A stretch of DNA of 53,005 nt from Burkholderiales bacterium (GTDB lineage: Bacteria; Pseudomonadota; Gammaproteobacteria; Burkholderiales; SG8-39), in the NCBI GenBank assembly GCA_026417035.1, contig JAOAEA010000025.1:1-53005 (forward strand), in the 5' to 3' direction. A model generated the notes under the pieces. It saw only the letters and a program-made list of their open reading frames with translations, was not told where the DNA came from and searched no databases. Below are positions 7,287-16,849 of this stretch, one piece after another. Made by a program: the position numbers and the translations under genes. Numbering within the stretch: the stretch's first letter is position 1; each line of letters begins with the position of its first letter.

Positions 7287-8289
7287 GAGCCGTTCCTCAG
7301 AGCATCTGCGACCGCGCGATTATAGCGTCGCTCCCGGGGCCGGCCGGGGCGCGCGTGCCGCGCCGCCGGCGCCGCAATCCCGGTGCGACGAGCGGACGAT
7401 CCCGGCGGCGCTCGCCGGGCTGCGCATCGACCAGGCGCTCGCGCGGATGTTCCCCGAGCACTCGCGCAGCCGTCTCGCCGCATGGCTGAAAGCGGGGCGC
7501 GCGACCGTCGATGGCTCCCGGGTGGATCCGAAACGCCGTGTCTGGGGCGGGGAGCGCGTCGCGCTCGCCGCGGAGCCCGAGCCGGCGCGAGGCGCAGCGG
7601 CGGCGCAGCCGATCCCGCTCGCCATCGTGTACGAGGACGAGGACCTCCTCGTCATCGACAAGCCTGCGGGCCTCGTCGTGCACCCCGGCAGCGGCAACCG
7701 GGACGGCACGCTCCTCAACGCCGTGCTGCACCACGCGCCCGGGCTCGCGGCGCTGCCGCGCGCGGGCATCGTCCACCGCCTCGACAAGGACACGAGCGGG
7801 CTCCTAGTGGTCGCCAAGACGCCCGAGGCGCAGACGGCGCTCGTGCGCCAGCTGGCGGCGCGCACCGTCACGCGCCAGTACCTCGCGCTCGTGCACGGGG
7901 CGGTCGCACGCGACGGCCGCGTCGAGGCGCCGATCGGGCGTCATCCGACGGCGCGCACCCGCATGGCGGTCACCGCGCGCGGCAAGCCGGCCGCGACGCG
8001 CTATCGCGTCCTCGCCCGCTACCGCGACGCGACGCTCCTCGAGTGCACGCTGGAAACGGGCCGCACCCACCAGATCCGCGTGCACCTCGCGTCGATCGGG
8101 CACCCGCTCGTCGGCGATCCCGTCTACGGCGGGAGGCGCGCCGCCGCGGCCGGCGCGCTCGGCGCGTTCCGCCGGCAGGCGTTGCACGCGACGCGGCTCG
8201 CGCTCGTGCATCCGCGCACTGGCGCGCGGCTCGAGTGGGAGAGCCCGATGCCCGCGGACTTCGCGGCCCTGTGCGCGGCGCTCGCCTGA
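7285..8289 (+). CDS. rluD: 23S rRNA pseudouridine synthase RluD
   Basis: A 334-residue enzyme that should isomerise uridines in helix 69 of 23S rRNA. An S4-like RNA-binding domain (about 40-95) precedes the RluA-family catalytic domain with HRLDKDTSGLL; Asp167 is the nucleophile. LETGRTHQIRVHL and GHPLVGDPVYG are also typical. ATG 7285 is the only ATG before the S4 domain; no other start codon occurs in frame between it and that domain. This gives an unusual ~35-residue N-terminal extension and a head-to-head overlap with bamD. A TAAACT hexamer at 7268-7273 would start the message almost at the ATG. The gene abuts pgeF without a gap. Confidence 0.9.
   Translation: MSRSSEHLRPRDYSVAPGAGRGARAAPPAPQSRCDERTIPAALAGLRIDQALARMFPEHSRSRLAAWLKAGRATVDGSRVDPKRRVWGGERVALAAEPEPARGAAAAQPIPLAIVYEDEDLLVIDKPAGLVVHPGSGNRDGTLLNAVLHHAPGLAALPRAGIVHRLDKDTSGLLVVAKTPEAQTALVRQLAARTVTRQYLALVHGAVARDGRVEAPIGRHPTARTRMAVTARGKPAATRYRVLARYRDATLLECTLETGRTHQIRVHLASIGHPLVGDPVYGGRRAAAAGALGAFRRQALHATRLALVHPRTGARLEWESPMPADFAALCAALA
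7319..7324 (-). promoter_or_regulatory. -10 hexamer of bamD
   Basis: The minus strand reads a perfect TATAAT, predicting a transcript start near 7312 and a 26-nt leader carrying the GAGGAA Shine-Dalgarno sequence. No convincing -35 is visible. The element lies inside the 5' coding part of the divergent rluD. Confidence 0.5.
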
Positions 8290-9030
8290 ATGCACCTCGT
8301 CGCGCCGCGCACGATCGTTCCCGAGTGGCCAGCCCCGCCGCGCGTTCGCGCGCTCGCGACGACGCGCCAAGGCGGCGTGAGCCGCGGCCCGTATGCGTCC
8401 CTCAACCTCGGCGATCACGTCGGCGACGACCCGGCGCACGTCGCCAGGAACCGCGCGCTGCTCGGGCGCGAGTTGCCGCGGGCGCCGCTGTGGCTCGCGC
8501 AGGAGCACGGCGTCGCGGTGGTCGAGGCGGAAACCGCGCGGGGCGTTCCGGTCGCCGACGCGGCTGTCGCGCACGCGCCGGGCTTCGTGCTCGCCGCGCT
8601 CACCGCCGATTGCCTCCCGGTGCTCCTCGCCTCGCGCGACGGCGACGCCGTCGGGATCGCGCACGCCGGGTGGCGCGGGCTCGCGGCCGGCGTCGTCGAA
8701 GCGACCGTCGCGAAGATGCGTTGCGAGCCCGGGGCGCTCGTGGCGTGGCTCGGCCCGGCGATCGGCCCGGCGTGGTTCGAGGTCGGCGACGAAGTGCGCG
8801 ACGCCTTCACGGCGGACGATCGCAGCGCCGCAGCCGCGTTCGCGCCCGGGCGTCCGGGCAAGTGGCACGCCGACCTCTACGCGCTCGCGCGGCGGCGGCT
8901 CGCGCGTGCCGGGGTGAGCGAGGTCCACGGTGGCCGATGGTGCACGTTCACCGACCACGAGCGCTTCTTCTCGTACAGGCGAGACGGCCGCACCGGGCGC
9001 ATGGCGACCCTCGTCTGGCTCGAGGGCTGA
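8290..9030 (+). CDS. pgeF: Polyphenol oxidase / purine nucleoside phosphorylase family protein (YfiH/LACC1 type)
   Basis: The 246-residue protein has the family metal ligands: His73 in QEHGVAV, Cys108 in TADCLPVLL and His125 in GIAHAGWRG. GPAIGPAWFEVG and the terminal CTFTDHERFFSYRRDGRTGRMA are also conserved. Family members have been assigned laccase-like, purine nucleoside phosphorylase and peptidoglycan-editing activities; the sequence does not choose among them. It starts at the base after the rluD stop, the common rluD-yfiH arrangement, so the two are co-transcribed. Confidence 0.9.
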   Translation: MHLVAPRTIVPEWPAPPRVRALATTRQGGVSRGPYASLNLGDHVGDDPAHVARNRALLGRELPRAPLWLAQEHGVAVVEAETARGVPVADAAVAHAPGFVLAALTADCLPVLLASRDGDAVGIAHAGWRGLAAGVVEATVAKMRCEPGALVAWLGPAIGPAWFEVGDEVRDAFTADDRSAAAAFAPGRPGKWHADLYALARRRLARAGVSEVHGGRWCTFTDHERFFSYRRDGRTGRMATLVWLEG

Positions 9031-9036
9031 TCCGCG

Positions 9037-9822
9037 ATGGGCACGCTCGGGTGGATTCTCGCGGCGACGGTGGCCGGCGGCGTCGCGTCGATCTGCGTCG
9101 CCGCGCTCTTCGCGCTCGCCACCCCGGCGCGCCACGTCGGCTCGCTCATCAGCTTCGCGATCGGCGCGCTGCTGGGCGCCGTCTTCCTCGAGATCCTCCC
9201 GCACGGGCTCGCCGAAGCGCAGGACGTGCGGGCGTTCACCGCGACGGTGCTCGCCGGCATGCTCGCCTTCTTCGTCCTGGAGAAGCTCGTCCTCTGGCGG
9301 CACTGCCACACCGAGGACTGCGAGGCCCACGGCGAGCACGCGCCGCAGCGGACGGCCGTGCACGACCACGGGCGCTCGGGGCTGCTGATCCTGGTCGGCG
9401 ACAGCTTCCACAACTTCGTCGACGGCGTGCTGATCGCCGCGGCGTTCATGGAGTCGACCGCGCTCGGCCTCGTCGCGGCGACGGCCGTCATCGCGCACGA
9501 GATCCCGCAGGAGGTGGGCGACTTCCTGATCCTGCTCCATTCCGGCTACGGGAAGGCGCGCGCGTTCGTGCTGAACCTCGTGTCCAGCATGGCCATGGTG
9601 GCGGGTGCGCTCATCGCGTACTTCGCGCTCCAGCTGGCGCGGCAGTGGACCAACACGCTGATCGCGCTCGCGGCGGCGAGCATGCTCTACGTGGCGGTCG
9701 CGGACCTCATCCCGGGCCTGCACAAGCGTCCGGAGCTGCGCGCGACGGCCGGACAGGTGTTACTGATCGGCCTCGGCATCGCGTCGATCTGGCTGGTGGG
9801 CCGCCTGACGCATGCGCACTGA
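9037..9822 (+). CDS. ZIP family divalent metal transporter
   Basis: This 261-residue inner-membrane protein has about eight hydrophobic segments. The two signature metal-binding helices are present: GDSFHNFVDG and AHEIPQEVGDF. A His-rich loop (HCHTEDCEAHGEHAPQ..HDHG, about 88-113) lies between the early helices. ZIP proteins import Zn2+ or other divalent cations; the exact metal cannot be read from the sequence. It follows pgeF after 6 bases, probably in the rluD operon. Its last 63 bases overlap the 3' end of a small leftward gene. Confidence 0.87.
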   Translation: MGTLGWILAATVAGGVASICVAALFALATPARHVGSLISFAIGALLGAVFLEILPHGLAEAQDVRAFTATVLAGMLAFFVLEKLVLWRHCHTEDCEAHGEHAPQRTAVHDHGRSGLLILVGDSFHNFVDGVLIAAAFMESTALGLVAATAVIAHEIPQEVGDFLILLHSGYGKARAFVLNLVSSMAMVAGALIAYFALQLARQWTNTLIALAAASMLYVAVADLIPGLHKRPELRATAGQVLLIGLGIASIWLVGRLTHAH

Positions 9823-9978
9823 GCGCGCGCGGCGCGCGGGCGCGCCGACCACCCACCAGAAGAGCGCGAGCGGCGCGAGGCCGTAGAAGAGGAAGGAGAG
9901 GATGCCGGCGACGACGCTCGTTTCCGTGACGGCGATCATGAGGGCGACGAACAGCCAGCCGACGGCGACCATGTGCAT
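9760..9978 (-). CDS. Small membrane protein, conserved hypothetical
   Basis: Seventy-two residues with two hydrophobic helices (VAVGWLFVALMIAVTE and SVVAGILSFLFYGLAPLALFWWVVG) and a basic/polar tail. From memory this short TESSVVAGI...YG..PLALF pattern recurs in betaproteobacterial hypothetical proteins; no function is known to me. TAGAAT on the minus strand at 9986-9991 ends 8 bases before the first ATG, so the mRNA may be leaderless or translation may start at the second ATG (9972). The tail overlaps the convergent ZIP gene. Confidence 0.6.
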   Translation of the reverse strand: MHMVAVGWLFVALMIAVTETSVVAGILSFLFYGLAPLALFWWVVGAPARRARSVRMRQAAHQPDRRDAEADQ

Positions 9979-10085
9979 GCCGCCGATTCTACGGGTGCGG
10001 CGCCTGCCGGGTGAGCCCGACGGCGCCCCACCTTCGGCCATCCCGCCGAGAGGGGAAGGGGAACGGGGCCACGCGCCCGCGGGCG

Positions 10086-10148
10086 CCTCCGACCGCCGAC
10101 CGCTGCTTGCCAATGACCGATTGCTGACTGCTGATCACTGACCCCTGA
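10086..10148. repeat. Nine-unit 7-nt tandem array abutting an epimerase start codon
   Basis: Nine heptamers in perfect 7-nt register (for example CCGCCGA, TTGCTGA, CTGCTGA, CCCCTGA) end one base before the ATG at 10150. Most units end in GA. The array occupies the ribosome-binding region. A sister array in the same orientation relative to its gene precedes the start at 45596. Confidence 0.75.
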
Positions 10149-10149
10149 A

Positions 10150-11166
10150 ATGAACATTCTCGTCACCGGCGCAGCCGGGTTCATCGGCGCGGCGCTCGCG
10201 CACCGCCTCCTCGACCGCGGCGACGCCGTCGTCGGCGTCGACAACCTGAACGACTACTACGACGTCTCGCTGAAGCGGGCGCGGCTCGACCGACTCACCG
10301 CGCGCGCCGGCTTCCGCTTCGTGCGGCTCGACCTCGCCGACCGCGCCGGCACGGCGGCGCTCTTCGCGAACGAGCGCCACGATGCGGTCGTGCACCTCGC
10401 CGCGCAGGCGGGCGTGCGCTATTCGCTCACCCACCCCGAGGCGTACGTCGACGCGAACCTGGTCGCCTTCGGCAACGTCCTGGAGGGCTGCCGCCACGCC
10501 CGCGTCGGTCACCTCGTCTACGCGTCTTCGAGCTCCGTGTACGGCCTGAACGCGAAGATGCCGTTCTCGGAAGCCGACAGCGTCGACCATCCGGTGTCGC
10601 TCTACGCCGCGACGAAGAAGGCGAACGAGCTGATGGCGCACGTGTACTCGCACCTCTACGGGCTGCCGACGACGGGACTGCGGTTCTTCACCGTGTACGG
10701 GCCGTGGGGCCGGCCGGACATGTCGGCGTTCCTGTTCGTGCGCGCGATCCTCGCCGGCGAGCCGATCAAGGTGTTCAACCGCGGCGAGATGCTGCGCGAC
10801 TTCACCTACGTCGACGACATCGTGGAGGGGGTCGCGCGCGTGATCGACCGCCCGCCGGCGCCCGGCGATGCGAGCCGGCTCGCATCGCCGGCCACGTCGA
10901 CCGCGCCCTACCGGATCTTCAACATCGGCAACAGCCAGCCCGTGCCGCTCCTCGAGTATGTCGCGACGATCGAGCGCGCGCTCGGCGTGAAGGCAAAGCT
11001 CGACCTGCAGCCGATGCAGCCGGGGGACGTGGCCGCGACCGCCGCGGACACGAGCGCGCTCGAGCGTGCGGTGGGCTTCCGCCCGTCCACGCCGCTCGCC
11101 GTCGGCATCCAGCGGTTCGTCGACTGGTACCGCGATTACTACGGCGTCCCGGCGCAGCGCAGCTGA
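10150..11166 (+). CDS. NAD-dependent nucleotide-sugar epimerase (UDP-glucuronate 4-epimerase-like)
   Basis: The 338-residue product is an extended SDR with GAAGFIG (7-13), the serine run ASSSSVYG near 127 and YAATK (Tyr152, Lys156). DNLNDYYDVSLKRARL, TVYGPWGRPDMSAFLFVRAI and YNIGNSQPVPLLEYV-like segments are those of the CapI/LspL group, which converts UDP-glucuronate to UDP-galacturonate for capsule or lipopolysaccharide. No glycosyltransferase lies nearby. No Shine-Dalgarno is visible, because the 7-nt array fills that position. Confidence 0.82.
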   Translation: MNILVTGAAGFIGAALAHRLLDRGDAVVGVDNLNDYYDVSLKRARLDRLTARAGFRFVRLDLADRAGTAALFANERHDAVVHLAAQAGVRYSLTHPEAYVDANLVAFGNVLEGCRHARVGHLVYASSSSVYGLNAKMPFSEADSVDHPVSLYAATKKANELMAHVYSHLYGLPTTGLRFFTVYGPWGRPDMSAFLFVRAILAGEPIKVFNRGEMLRDFTYVDDIVEGVARVIDRPPAPGDASRLASPATSTAPYRIFNIGNSQPVPLLEYVATIERALGVKAKLDLQPMQPGDVAATAADTSALERAVGFRPSTPLAVGIQRFVDWYRDYYGVPAQRS

Positions 11167-11201
11167 AGCGGCGGGCACCCCGTCGCGCGCCGCCCGCTTC
11201 C

Positions 11202-11230
11202 TTGACAGCACTCGTTGTGCGGCGCAGTAT
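11202..11230 (+). promoter_or_regulatory. Candidate sigma-70 promoter of the pha operon
   Basis: A perfect TTGACA -35 (11202-11207) is followed after 17 bases by a weak -10, CAGTAT (11225-11230). The spacer holds the small palindrome TGC-GGC-GCA; PhaR-type repressors bind TGC/GCA-rich sites, so this could be an operator. The predicted transcript start is near 11237. Confidence 0.5.
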
Positions 11231-11254
11231 TGCCGCTCGCAACGCCTCCCCGTC

Positions 11255-12994
11255 GTGCAACGCACCCCCGCCGTGCAGTCGTTCCCGGGCTACACGTTCC
11301 CTCCCGGCGGCATGCCGCCCTACGGCGGCGCCGCGCCGCCGACGCCTCCCGGCTTGCCGCCCGCGCTCGGCGACGCCGAGCTCTCGCGCCAGTTCGCGGA
11401 GTGGTCCTCCCGCTCGGCGCGGTTCGCGGAGCTGCAGGGCCGCTACTACCAGCAGGTGATGCGGCTCTGGGCCGCGATGCTCGCGCGCGAGCGGGGCGAG
11501 CCCTACGAGCCGGTGGTGGCGCCCAACGGCGACAAGCGGTTCGCCGCGAAGGAGTGGACGGAGGTCCCGTTCTACGACTACCTGCGGCAGAGCTACCTTC
11601 TCTACGCCGCATTCATCGCCGAGGCAGTGGAGGCCGCGGAGCTCGAGCCGCGCGCGAAGGGGCGCCTGCGCTTCCACGCCCGGCAGCTCGTCGACGCGAT
11701 GTGCCCGGCGAACTTCGCCGCGACCAACCCGGAGGTGATCCGTCTCGCGCGCGAGTCCAGCGGCGAGACGCTCGCCGCCGGCGTGCGCAACCTCGTCGCC
11801 GACGTGGCGAAGGGCCGCATTTCCCAGTCCGACGAGTCGGCCTTCGAGGTCGGACGCAACCTCGCGGTGACGCCGGGGAGCGTCATCTTCCGCAACGACC
11901 TCTTCGAGCTCATCCAGTACGCGCCGGCCACGGCCACCGTGCACGCGCGCCCGCTGGTGATGGTGCCGCCGTGCATCAACAAGTTCTACATCCTCGACCT
12001 CTCGCCCGCGAACTCCTTCGTGCGCTACGCGGTCGAGAACGGCCACACGGTCCTCATCATGTCGTGGCGCAACCCGACGGCGGAGCTCGGGCACCTCGCC
12101 TGGGACGACTATCTCGCCGACGGCGTCGTCAGGGCGATCGCGATCGCCCGCGCCGTGACGAAGTCGGAGAAGGTGAACGCCCTCGGGTTCTGCGTCGGCG
12201 GCACGCTGCTCGCCGCGGCGCTCGCGGTGCTGGCCGCGAAGGGCGAGCAGCCCGCCGCGAGCCTGACGCTGCTCACGACGCTGCTCGACTTCGAGGAAGC
12301 CGGCGACATCGGCCTGCTCGTCGACGAGGCAGGTGTCGCGGCCCGCGAAGCGACGATCGGCAAGGGCGGCATCCTGCCCGGCGCCGACCTCGCGACCGTG
12401 TTCTCGACGCTGCGCGCGAACGACCTCGTCTGGTCGTACGTCGTGAACAACTACCTCAAGGGCCGGCAGCCCGAGGCATTCGACATCCTCTACTGGAACG
12501 CCGACTCCACGAACCTGCCCGGGCCGATGTACGTGTACTACGTGCGCAACCTTTACCTCGAGAACCGGCTGCGCCAGCCGAACGCGCTCACGATGCTCGG
12601 CGAGAAGGTGGACCTCGGCGCGATCCGCGTCCCGACCTACGTCTACGCGTCGCGCGAGGACCACATCGTGCCGTGGAAGGGCGCCTACCGTTCCACCGGG
12701 CTCGTCAAGGGCGACGCGCGCTTCGTCCTCGGCGCGAGCGGGCACATCGCCGGCGTGATCAACCCGCCGTCGGCGGGCAAGCGCAGCCACTGGACGAACC
12801 CCATCCTGCCGTCGGCGCCGGAGGCATGGTTCGAGCTCGCCACGGAGCACCGCGGCAGCTGGTGGCCCGACTGGCGCGACTGGGTGGGGCGCTTCGGCGG
12901 CGGGCAGGTGAGCGCGCCCAGGCGTCCCGGCGGCGCGGGCTACAAGGCGCTCGCGCCGGCGCCCGGCGAGTACGTGCGGTTCCGCATCACCTGA
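11255..12994 (+). CDS. phaC: Class I poly(3-hydroxyalkanoate) synthase
   Basis: This synthase polymerises 3-hydroxyacyl-CoA into storage polyester at the granule surface. It shows the lipase-like box GFCVGG with the catalytic Cys (residue 313 from this start), [11 protein letters not shown] with the catalytic Asp, and [13 protein letters not shown] with the catalytic His. [19 protein letters not shown] and the C-terminal GSWWPDW are also class I features. The start is uncertain: GTG 11255 (579 aa), GTG 11273 and ATG 11312 (560 aa) all lack a clear ribosome-binding site. I took the first one downstream of the candidate promoter. It heads phaC-phaA-phaB1-phaB2. Confidence 0.9.
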   Translation: MQRTPAVQSFPGYTFPPGGMPPYGGAAPPTPPGLPPALGDAELSRQFAEWSSRSARFAELQGRYYQQVMRLWAAMLARERGEPYEPVVAPNGDKRFAAKEWTEVPFYDYLRQSYLLYAAFIAEAVEAAELEPRAKGRLRFHARQLVDAMCPANFAATNPEVIRLARESSGETLAAGVRNLVADVAKGRISQSDESAFEVGRNLAVTPGSVIFRNDLFELIQYAPATATVHARPLVMVPPCINKFYILDLSPANSFVRYAVENGHTVLIMSWRNPTAELGHLAWDDYLADGVVRAIAIARAVTKSEKVNALGFCVGGTLLAAALAVLAAKGEQPAASLTLLTTLLDFEEAGDIGLLVDEAGVAAREATIGKGGILPGADLATVFSTLRANDLVWSYVVNNYLKGRQPEAFDILYWNADSTNLPGPMYVYYVRNLYLENRLRQPNALTMLGEKVDLGAIRVPTYVYASREDHIVPWKGAYRSTGLVKGDARFVLGASGHIAGVINPPSAGKRSHWTNPILPSAPEAWFELATEHRGSWWPDWRDWVGRFGGGQVSAPRRPGGAGYKALAPAPGEYVRFRIT

Positions 12995-13065
12995 GGCCGC
13001 CGCGAAGGCGCGAACGTTTCACAACGCGACGGGCGGCTGCGCCCGCGAACGAGGAAGAGGAAACC

Positions 13066-14244
<1,179 letters not shown>

Positions 14245-14283
14245 CGGCGGCCCCCGGGCGGCGCGCGGAACACGGGCTCGGGG

Positions 14284-15024
14284 ATGAACCGGCGCGTCGC
14301 GTTCGTGACTGGCGGCATGGGTGGGATCGGCACCGCGATCTGCCGGCGCCTCGCCGCCGAGGGCCACCGCGTGGTGGCCAACCACCCGCCCGGCTACGAG
14401 AAGGCCGGGGAATGGCTCGCCACGCTGCGCTCGGAGGGCCACGAGGTGTACGGCGCCGAGGGCAACGTCGAGGACTACGAGGCGTGCGCGGACATGCTCT
14501 ACCGGGTCCGCGCCACCATCGGCACGGTGGAGATCCTCGTCAACAACGCCGGCATCATGCGCGACGGCGTCTTCAAGCGCATGTCGCCGAGCGACTGGTA
14601 TGCCGTGATCAACGCCAACCTCAACTCCGTCTTCAACGTCACGCGGCAGGTGATCGACGGGATGATGGAGCGCGGCTGGGGCCGGGTCGTCAACATCTCC
14701 TCGGTGAACGCACTGAAGGGCCAGTTCGGCCAGACCAACTACTCGGCCGCGAAGGCCGGCATGCACGGGTTCACCAAGGCGCTCGCGCAGGAGGTCGTGC
14801 GCAAGGGCATCACCGTGAACACGGTGAGCCCCGGCTACGTGGCGACCGACGCCGTGAAGGCGCTCGCCCCGGAGGTGCTGCAGCAGATCATCGCGCAGAT
14901 CCCGATGGGCCGGCTCGCCGAACCGGCCGAGATCGCGGGGCTCGTCGCCTACCTCGCCTCCGACGAGGCGGGCTACATCACCGGGTCGAACATCTCCATC
15001 AACGGAGGGCTGCACATGGCGTAG
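14284..15024 (+). CDS. phaB: Acetoacetyl-CoA reductase, first copy
   Basis: A 246-residue SDR that should reduce acetoacetyl-CoA to (R)-3-hydroxybutyryl-CoA with NADPH. It has TGGMGGIG (9-16), NNAG (87-90), Ser140, Tyr153 and Lys157, at the same numbering as the Cupriavidus enzyme. The loop after Ser140 reads SVNALKGQFGQTNY; other PhaB proteins, including the second copy here, have G-Q where this has A-L (143-144), so substrate preference may differ. It begins 39 bases after phaA. Confidence 0.88.
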   Translation: MNRRVAFVTGGMGGIGTAICRRLAAEGHRVVANHPPGYEKAGEWLATLRSEGHEVYGAEGNVEDYEACADMLYRVRATIGTVEILVNNAGIMRDGVFKRMSPSDWYAVINANLNSVFNVTRQVIDGMMERGWGRVVNISSVNALKGQFGQTNYSAAKAGMHGFTKALAQEVVRKGITVNTVSPGYVATDAVKALAPEVLQQIIAQIPMGRLAEPAEIAGLVAYLASDEAGYITGSNISINGGLHMA

Positions 15025-15312
15025 CCCTGTGCGGGCGGTCGGGGCGAGGGGATATGAAGGGGGAGCGTTGTTCGATCGCGCGGGCTGCGCATGGCGTGAC
15101 AGGGGTCGGGAATCGGCGATCAGGGCGCGGGGTCGGCCATCGGGGAGCGGGGGCCACGGGCGGGCGTGATGGGAGCTGAACGCGGGACGTCGCGAGGTGC
15201 GGGCGCCCTGCTAGACTCTCCCGCGCGGCCGGAACGCGTCGGAATGGGTCGGGCGAACCCCGGGCGGAGATCCGGGTCGGCCCCGCAGGTTCAACCAAAG
15301 GAGAAGCTGAAG
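15025..15312. other. Gap between the two phaB copies with a G-rich 7-nt array
   Basis: The 288 bases hold no credible gene. About 15101-15150 contains seven G-rich heptamers (AGGGGTC, GGGAATC, GGCGATC and so on) with looser register than the other arrays. TAGACT at about 15212-15217 could be a -10 for the second phaB, about 95 bases before its start. AAGGAG at 15298-15303 is the phaB2 ribosome-binding site. Confidence 0.45.
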
Positions 15313-16056
15313 ATGACGAGGAGAATCGCGCTCATCACGGGCGGCATGGGCGGCCTGGGCGAGACGATCAGCACCAAGATGCACGACGCGGGCTTCCGCG
15401 TCGTCGTGACCCACTCGCCGGGCAACAAGAACGCCGCGGCCTGGTCGCAGGACATGAAGGCCAAAGGGTACGACTTCCACCCCGTGCCCTGCGACGTCGC
15501 GAACTTCGACTCGTGCAAGGCGTGCGTGGAGCGTGTCGTCGCCGAGGTCGGTCCCGTGGACATCCTCGTCAACAACGCCGGGATCACGCGCGACATGACG
15601 TTCAAGAAGATGACCAAGGCCGACTGGGACGCGGTCATCGACACCAACCTCGACAGCGTCTTCAACATGACCAAGCAGGTGATGGACGGCATGACCGACC
15701 GGGGCTGGGGGCGGGTCATCAACGTCTCGTCGGTGAACGGGCAGAAGGGCGCGTTCGGCCAGACCAACTATTCGGCGGCCAAGGCCGGCATGCACGGCTT
15801 CACGAAGGCGCTCGCGCTGGAGGTGGCGCGCAAGGGCGTCACCGTCAACACCATCTCGCCCGGCTACATCGGCACCAAGATGGTGACGGCGATCCCGAAA
15901 GAGATCCTCGACACGAAGATCCTGCCGCAGATCCCGGTGGGCCGGCTCGGGATGCCCGCCGAGGTGGCGGGGCTCATCATCTACCTCTGCTCGGAGGAAG
16001 CCGCTTTCGTGACCGGGGCGAACATCTCGATCAACGGCGGCCAGCACATGTTCTGA
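15313..16056 (+). CDS. phaB: Acetoacetyl-CoA reductase, second copy
   Basis: This 247-residue paralogue of the preceding gene has TGGMGGLG, NNAGITRDMTFKKM and SSVNGQKGAFGQTNYSAAK with Ser140, Tyr153 and Lys157, the canonical PhaB active-site loop. It supplies (R)-3-hydroxybutyryl-CoA to PhaC. The ATG is chosen for its AAGGAG 9 bases upstream; longer readings extend into low-complexity DNA. A strong terminator follows 24 bases after the stop. The copies are clearly homologous but diverged, so this is an old duplication or two acquisitions. Confidence 0.92.
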   Translation: MTRRIALITGGMGGLGETISTKMHDAGFRVVVTHSPGNKNAAAWSQDMKAKGYDFHPVPCDVANFDSCKACVERVVAEVGPVDILVNNAGITRDMTFKKMTKADWDAVIDTNLDSVFNMTKQVMDGMTDRGWGRVINVSSVNGQKGAFGQTNYSAAKAGMHGFTKALALEVARKGVTVNTISPGYIGTKMVTAIPKEILDTKILPQIPVGRLGMPAEVAGLIIYLCSEEAAFVTGANISINGGQHMF

Positions 16057-16079
16057 CGTCCGGGCCGGCCGGAGGCGCG

Positions 16080-16109
16080 AAGGCCCCGCGATGCGGGGCC
16101 TTCCTTTTT
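16080..16109 (+). terminator. Rho-independent terminator of the pha operon
   Basis: A perfect 10-bp stem AAGGCCCCGC/GCGGGGCCTT (16080-16089 with 16093-16102) has a GAT loop and is followed by CCTTTTT. It lies between phaB2 and the convergent phasin gene. Confidence 0.85.
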
Positions 16110-16135
16110 CGGGCGGCGCGTGGCGTGCGGGACGG

Positions 16136-16666
16136 TCAGTCCTTCCTCCCGCCCCTCACCATCTGCTCGGTCGCGGCCTTGATGGTCGCCTCCGACAGCG
16201 CGGCGAACTGCCGCGTCGCCTGGGTGATGCTCTCCATCATCGCGTTGGTCGCGGCGACCGTCGACTGGAGCGCGGCGGCGGCCGCCTCGCCCCCCGGACC
16301 GGACTTCGCGGCTTCGGCGGCGCCGGAGGCGAGCGACTGGCCGGCGCGGCCGAGGCTCTCCTCGGCGAGCCGGGCGAGCTGGGACTGCATGCCGCTCACG
16401 ATCTCGTACACGCTGGAGGCATAGGTGGCCGCCTGCTGCATTTGCTGCTCGGCGAGCTTCGTCCGGGTCGCGAGCGCGGCCTGCGAGTCGCCGGCCGCGA
16501 GCAGCTCACGGGCCGCGCGGCTGTTCGCGTCGAGCGTGGCGCGCGCCGTCGCGAGGTTGAGCCGCAGGAGCTGCTCGGCGCTCTCGAGCCCGGCGCGGGC
16601 GTAGGCGAGCGCGGCGTCGTAGGCCGCCTGGTTCCATGCGGCGAGCTGCGGTTTCGGATCGGTCAT
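16136..16666 (-). CDS. phaP: Phasin family protein
   Basis: A 176-residue, Ala/Gln-rich, predicted fully helical protein (AAWNQAAYDAALAYARAGLESAEQLLRLNLATARATLD...). It has the heptad pattern of phasins, which coat PHA granules and control their number and size. GGAGG lies 6-10 bases before the ATG, and the minus strand carries GACAAT at 16687-16692 as a possible -10. It is divergent from phaR, the arrangement expected if PhaR represses it until granules form. Confidence 0.85.
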   Translation of the reverse strand: MTDPKPQLAAWNQAAYDAALAYARAGLESAEQLLRLNLATARATLDANSRAARELLAAGDSQAALATRTKLAEQQMQQAATYASSVYEIVSGMQSQLARLAEESLGRAGQSLASGAAEAAKSGPGGEAAAAALQSTVAATNAMMESITQATRQFAALSEATIKAATEQMVRGGRKD

Positions 16667-16710
16667 CGGCGGCCTCCCAGACTCGGATTGTCGGGCCCGC
16701 GCGGGGGCAC

Positions 16711-16739
16711 CTGACGGCGCGTTCCGCGCGGGGTAGAAT
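16711..16739 (+). promoter_or_regulatory. Candidate sigma-70 promoter of phaR
   Basis: CTGACG (16711-16716) and TAGAAT (16734-16739) are separated by exactly 17 bases, agreeing with consensus at four and five of six positions. The predicted start is near 16746, giving a leader of about 100 nt. GCTGCGTTGCG straddles the start and is TGC-rich, as PhaR sites are, so autoregulation is possible. Confidence 0.5.
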
Positions 16740-16849
16740 GCTGCGTTGCGTCAAACCCTTGGCTTCGAGCGGCCGGCCGCCGCGGACCTCGGCACTTCGC
16801 CGGGGCCCGGACCCCGGCACCGGAGCCCCAATCGGGACGCCTGAATACG

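Noticed and set aside
12996-13020. CGCGAAGG-like stretch after phaC as a repeat copy
   Set aside because: Only one unit is recognisable, which is expected by chance in this composition.
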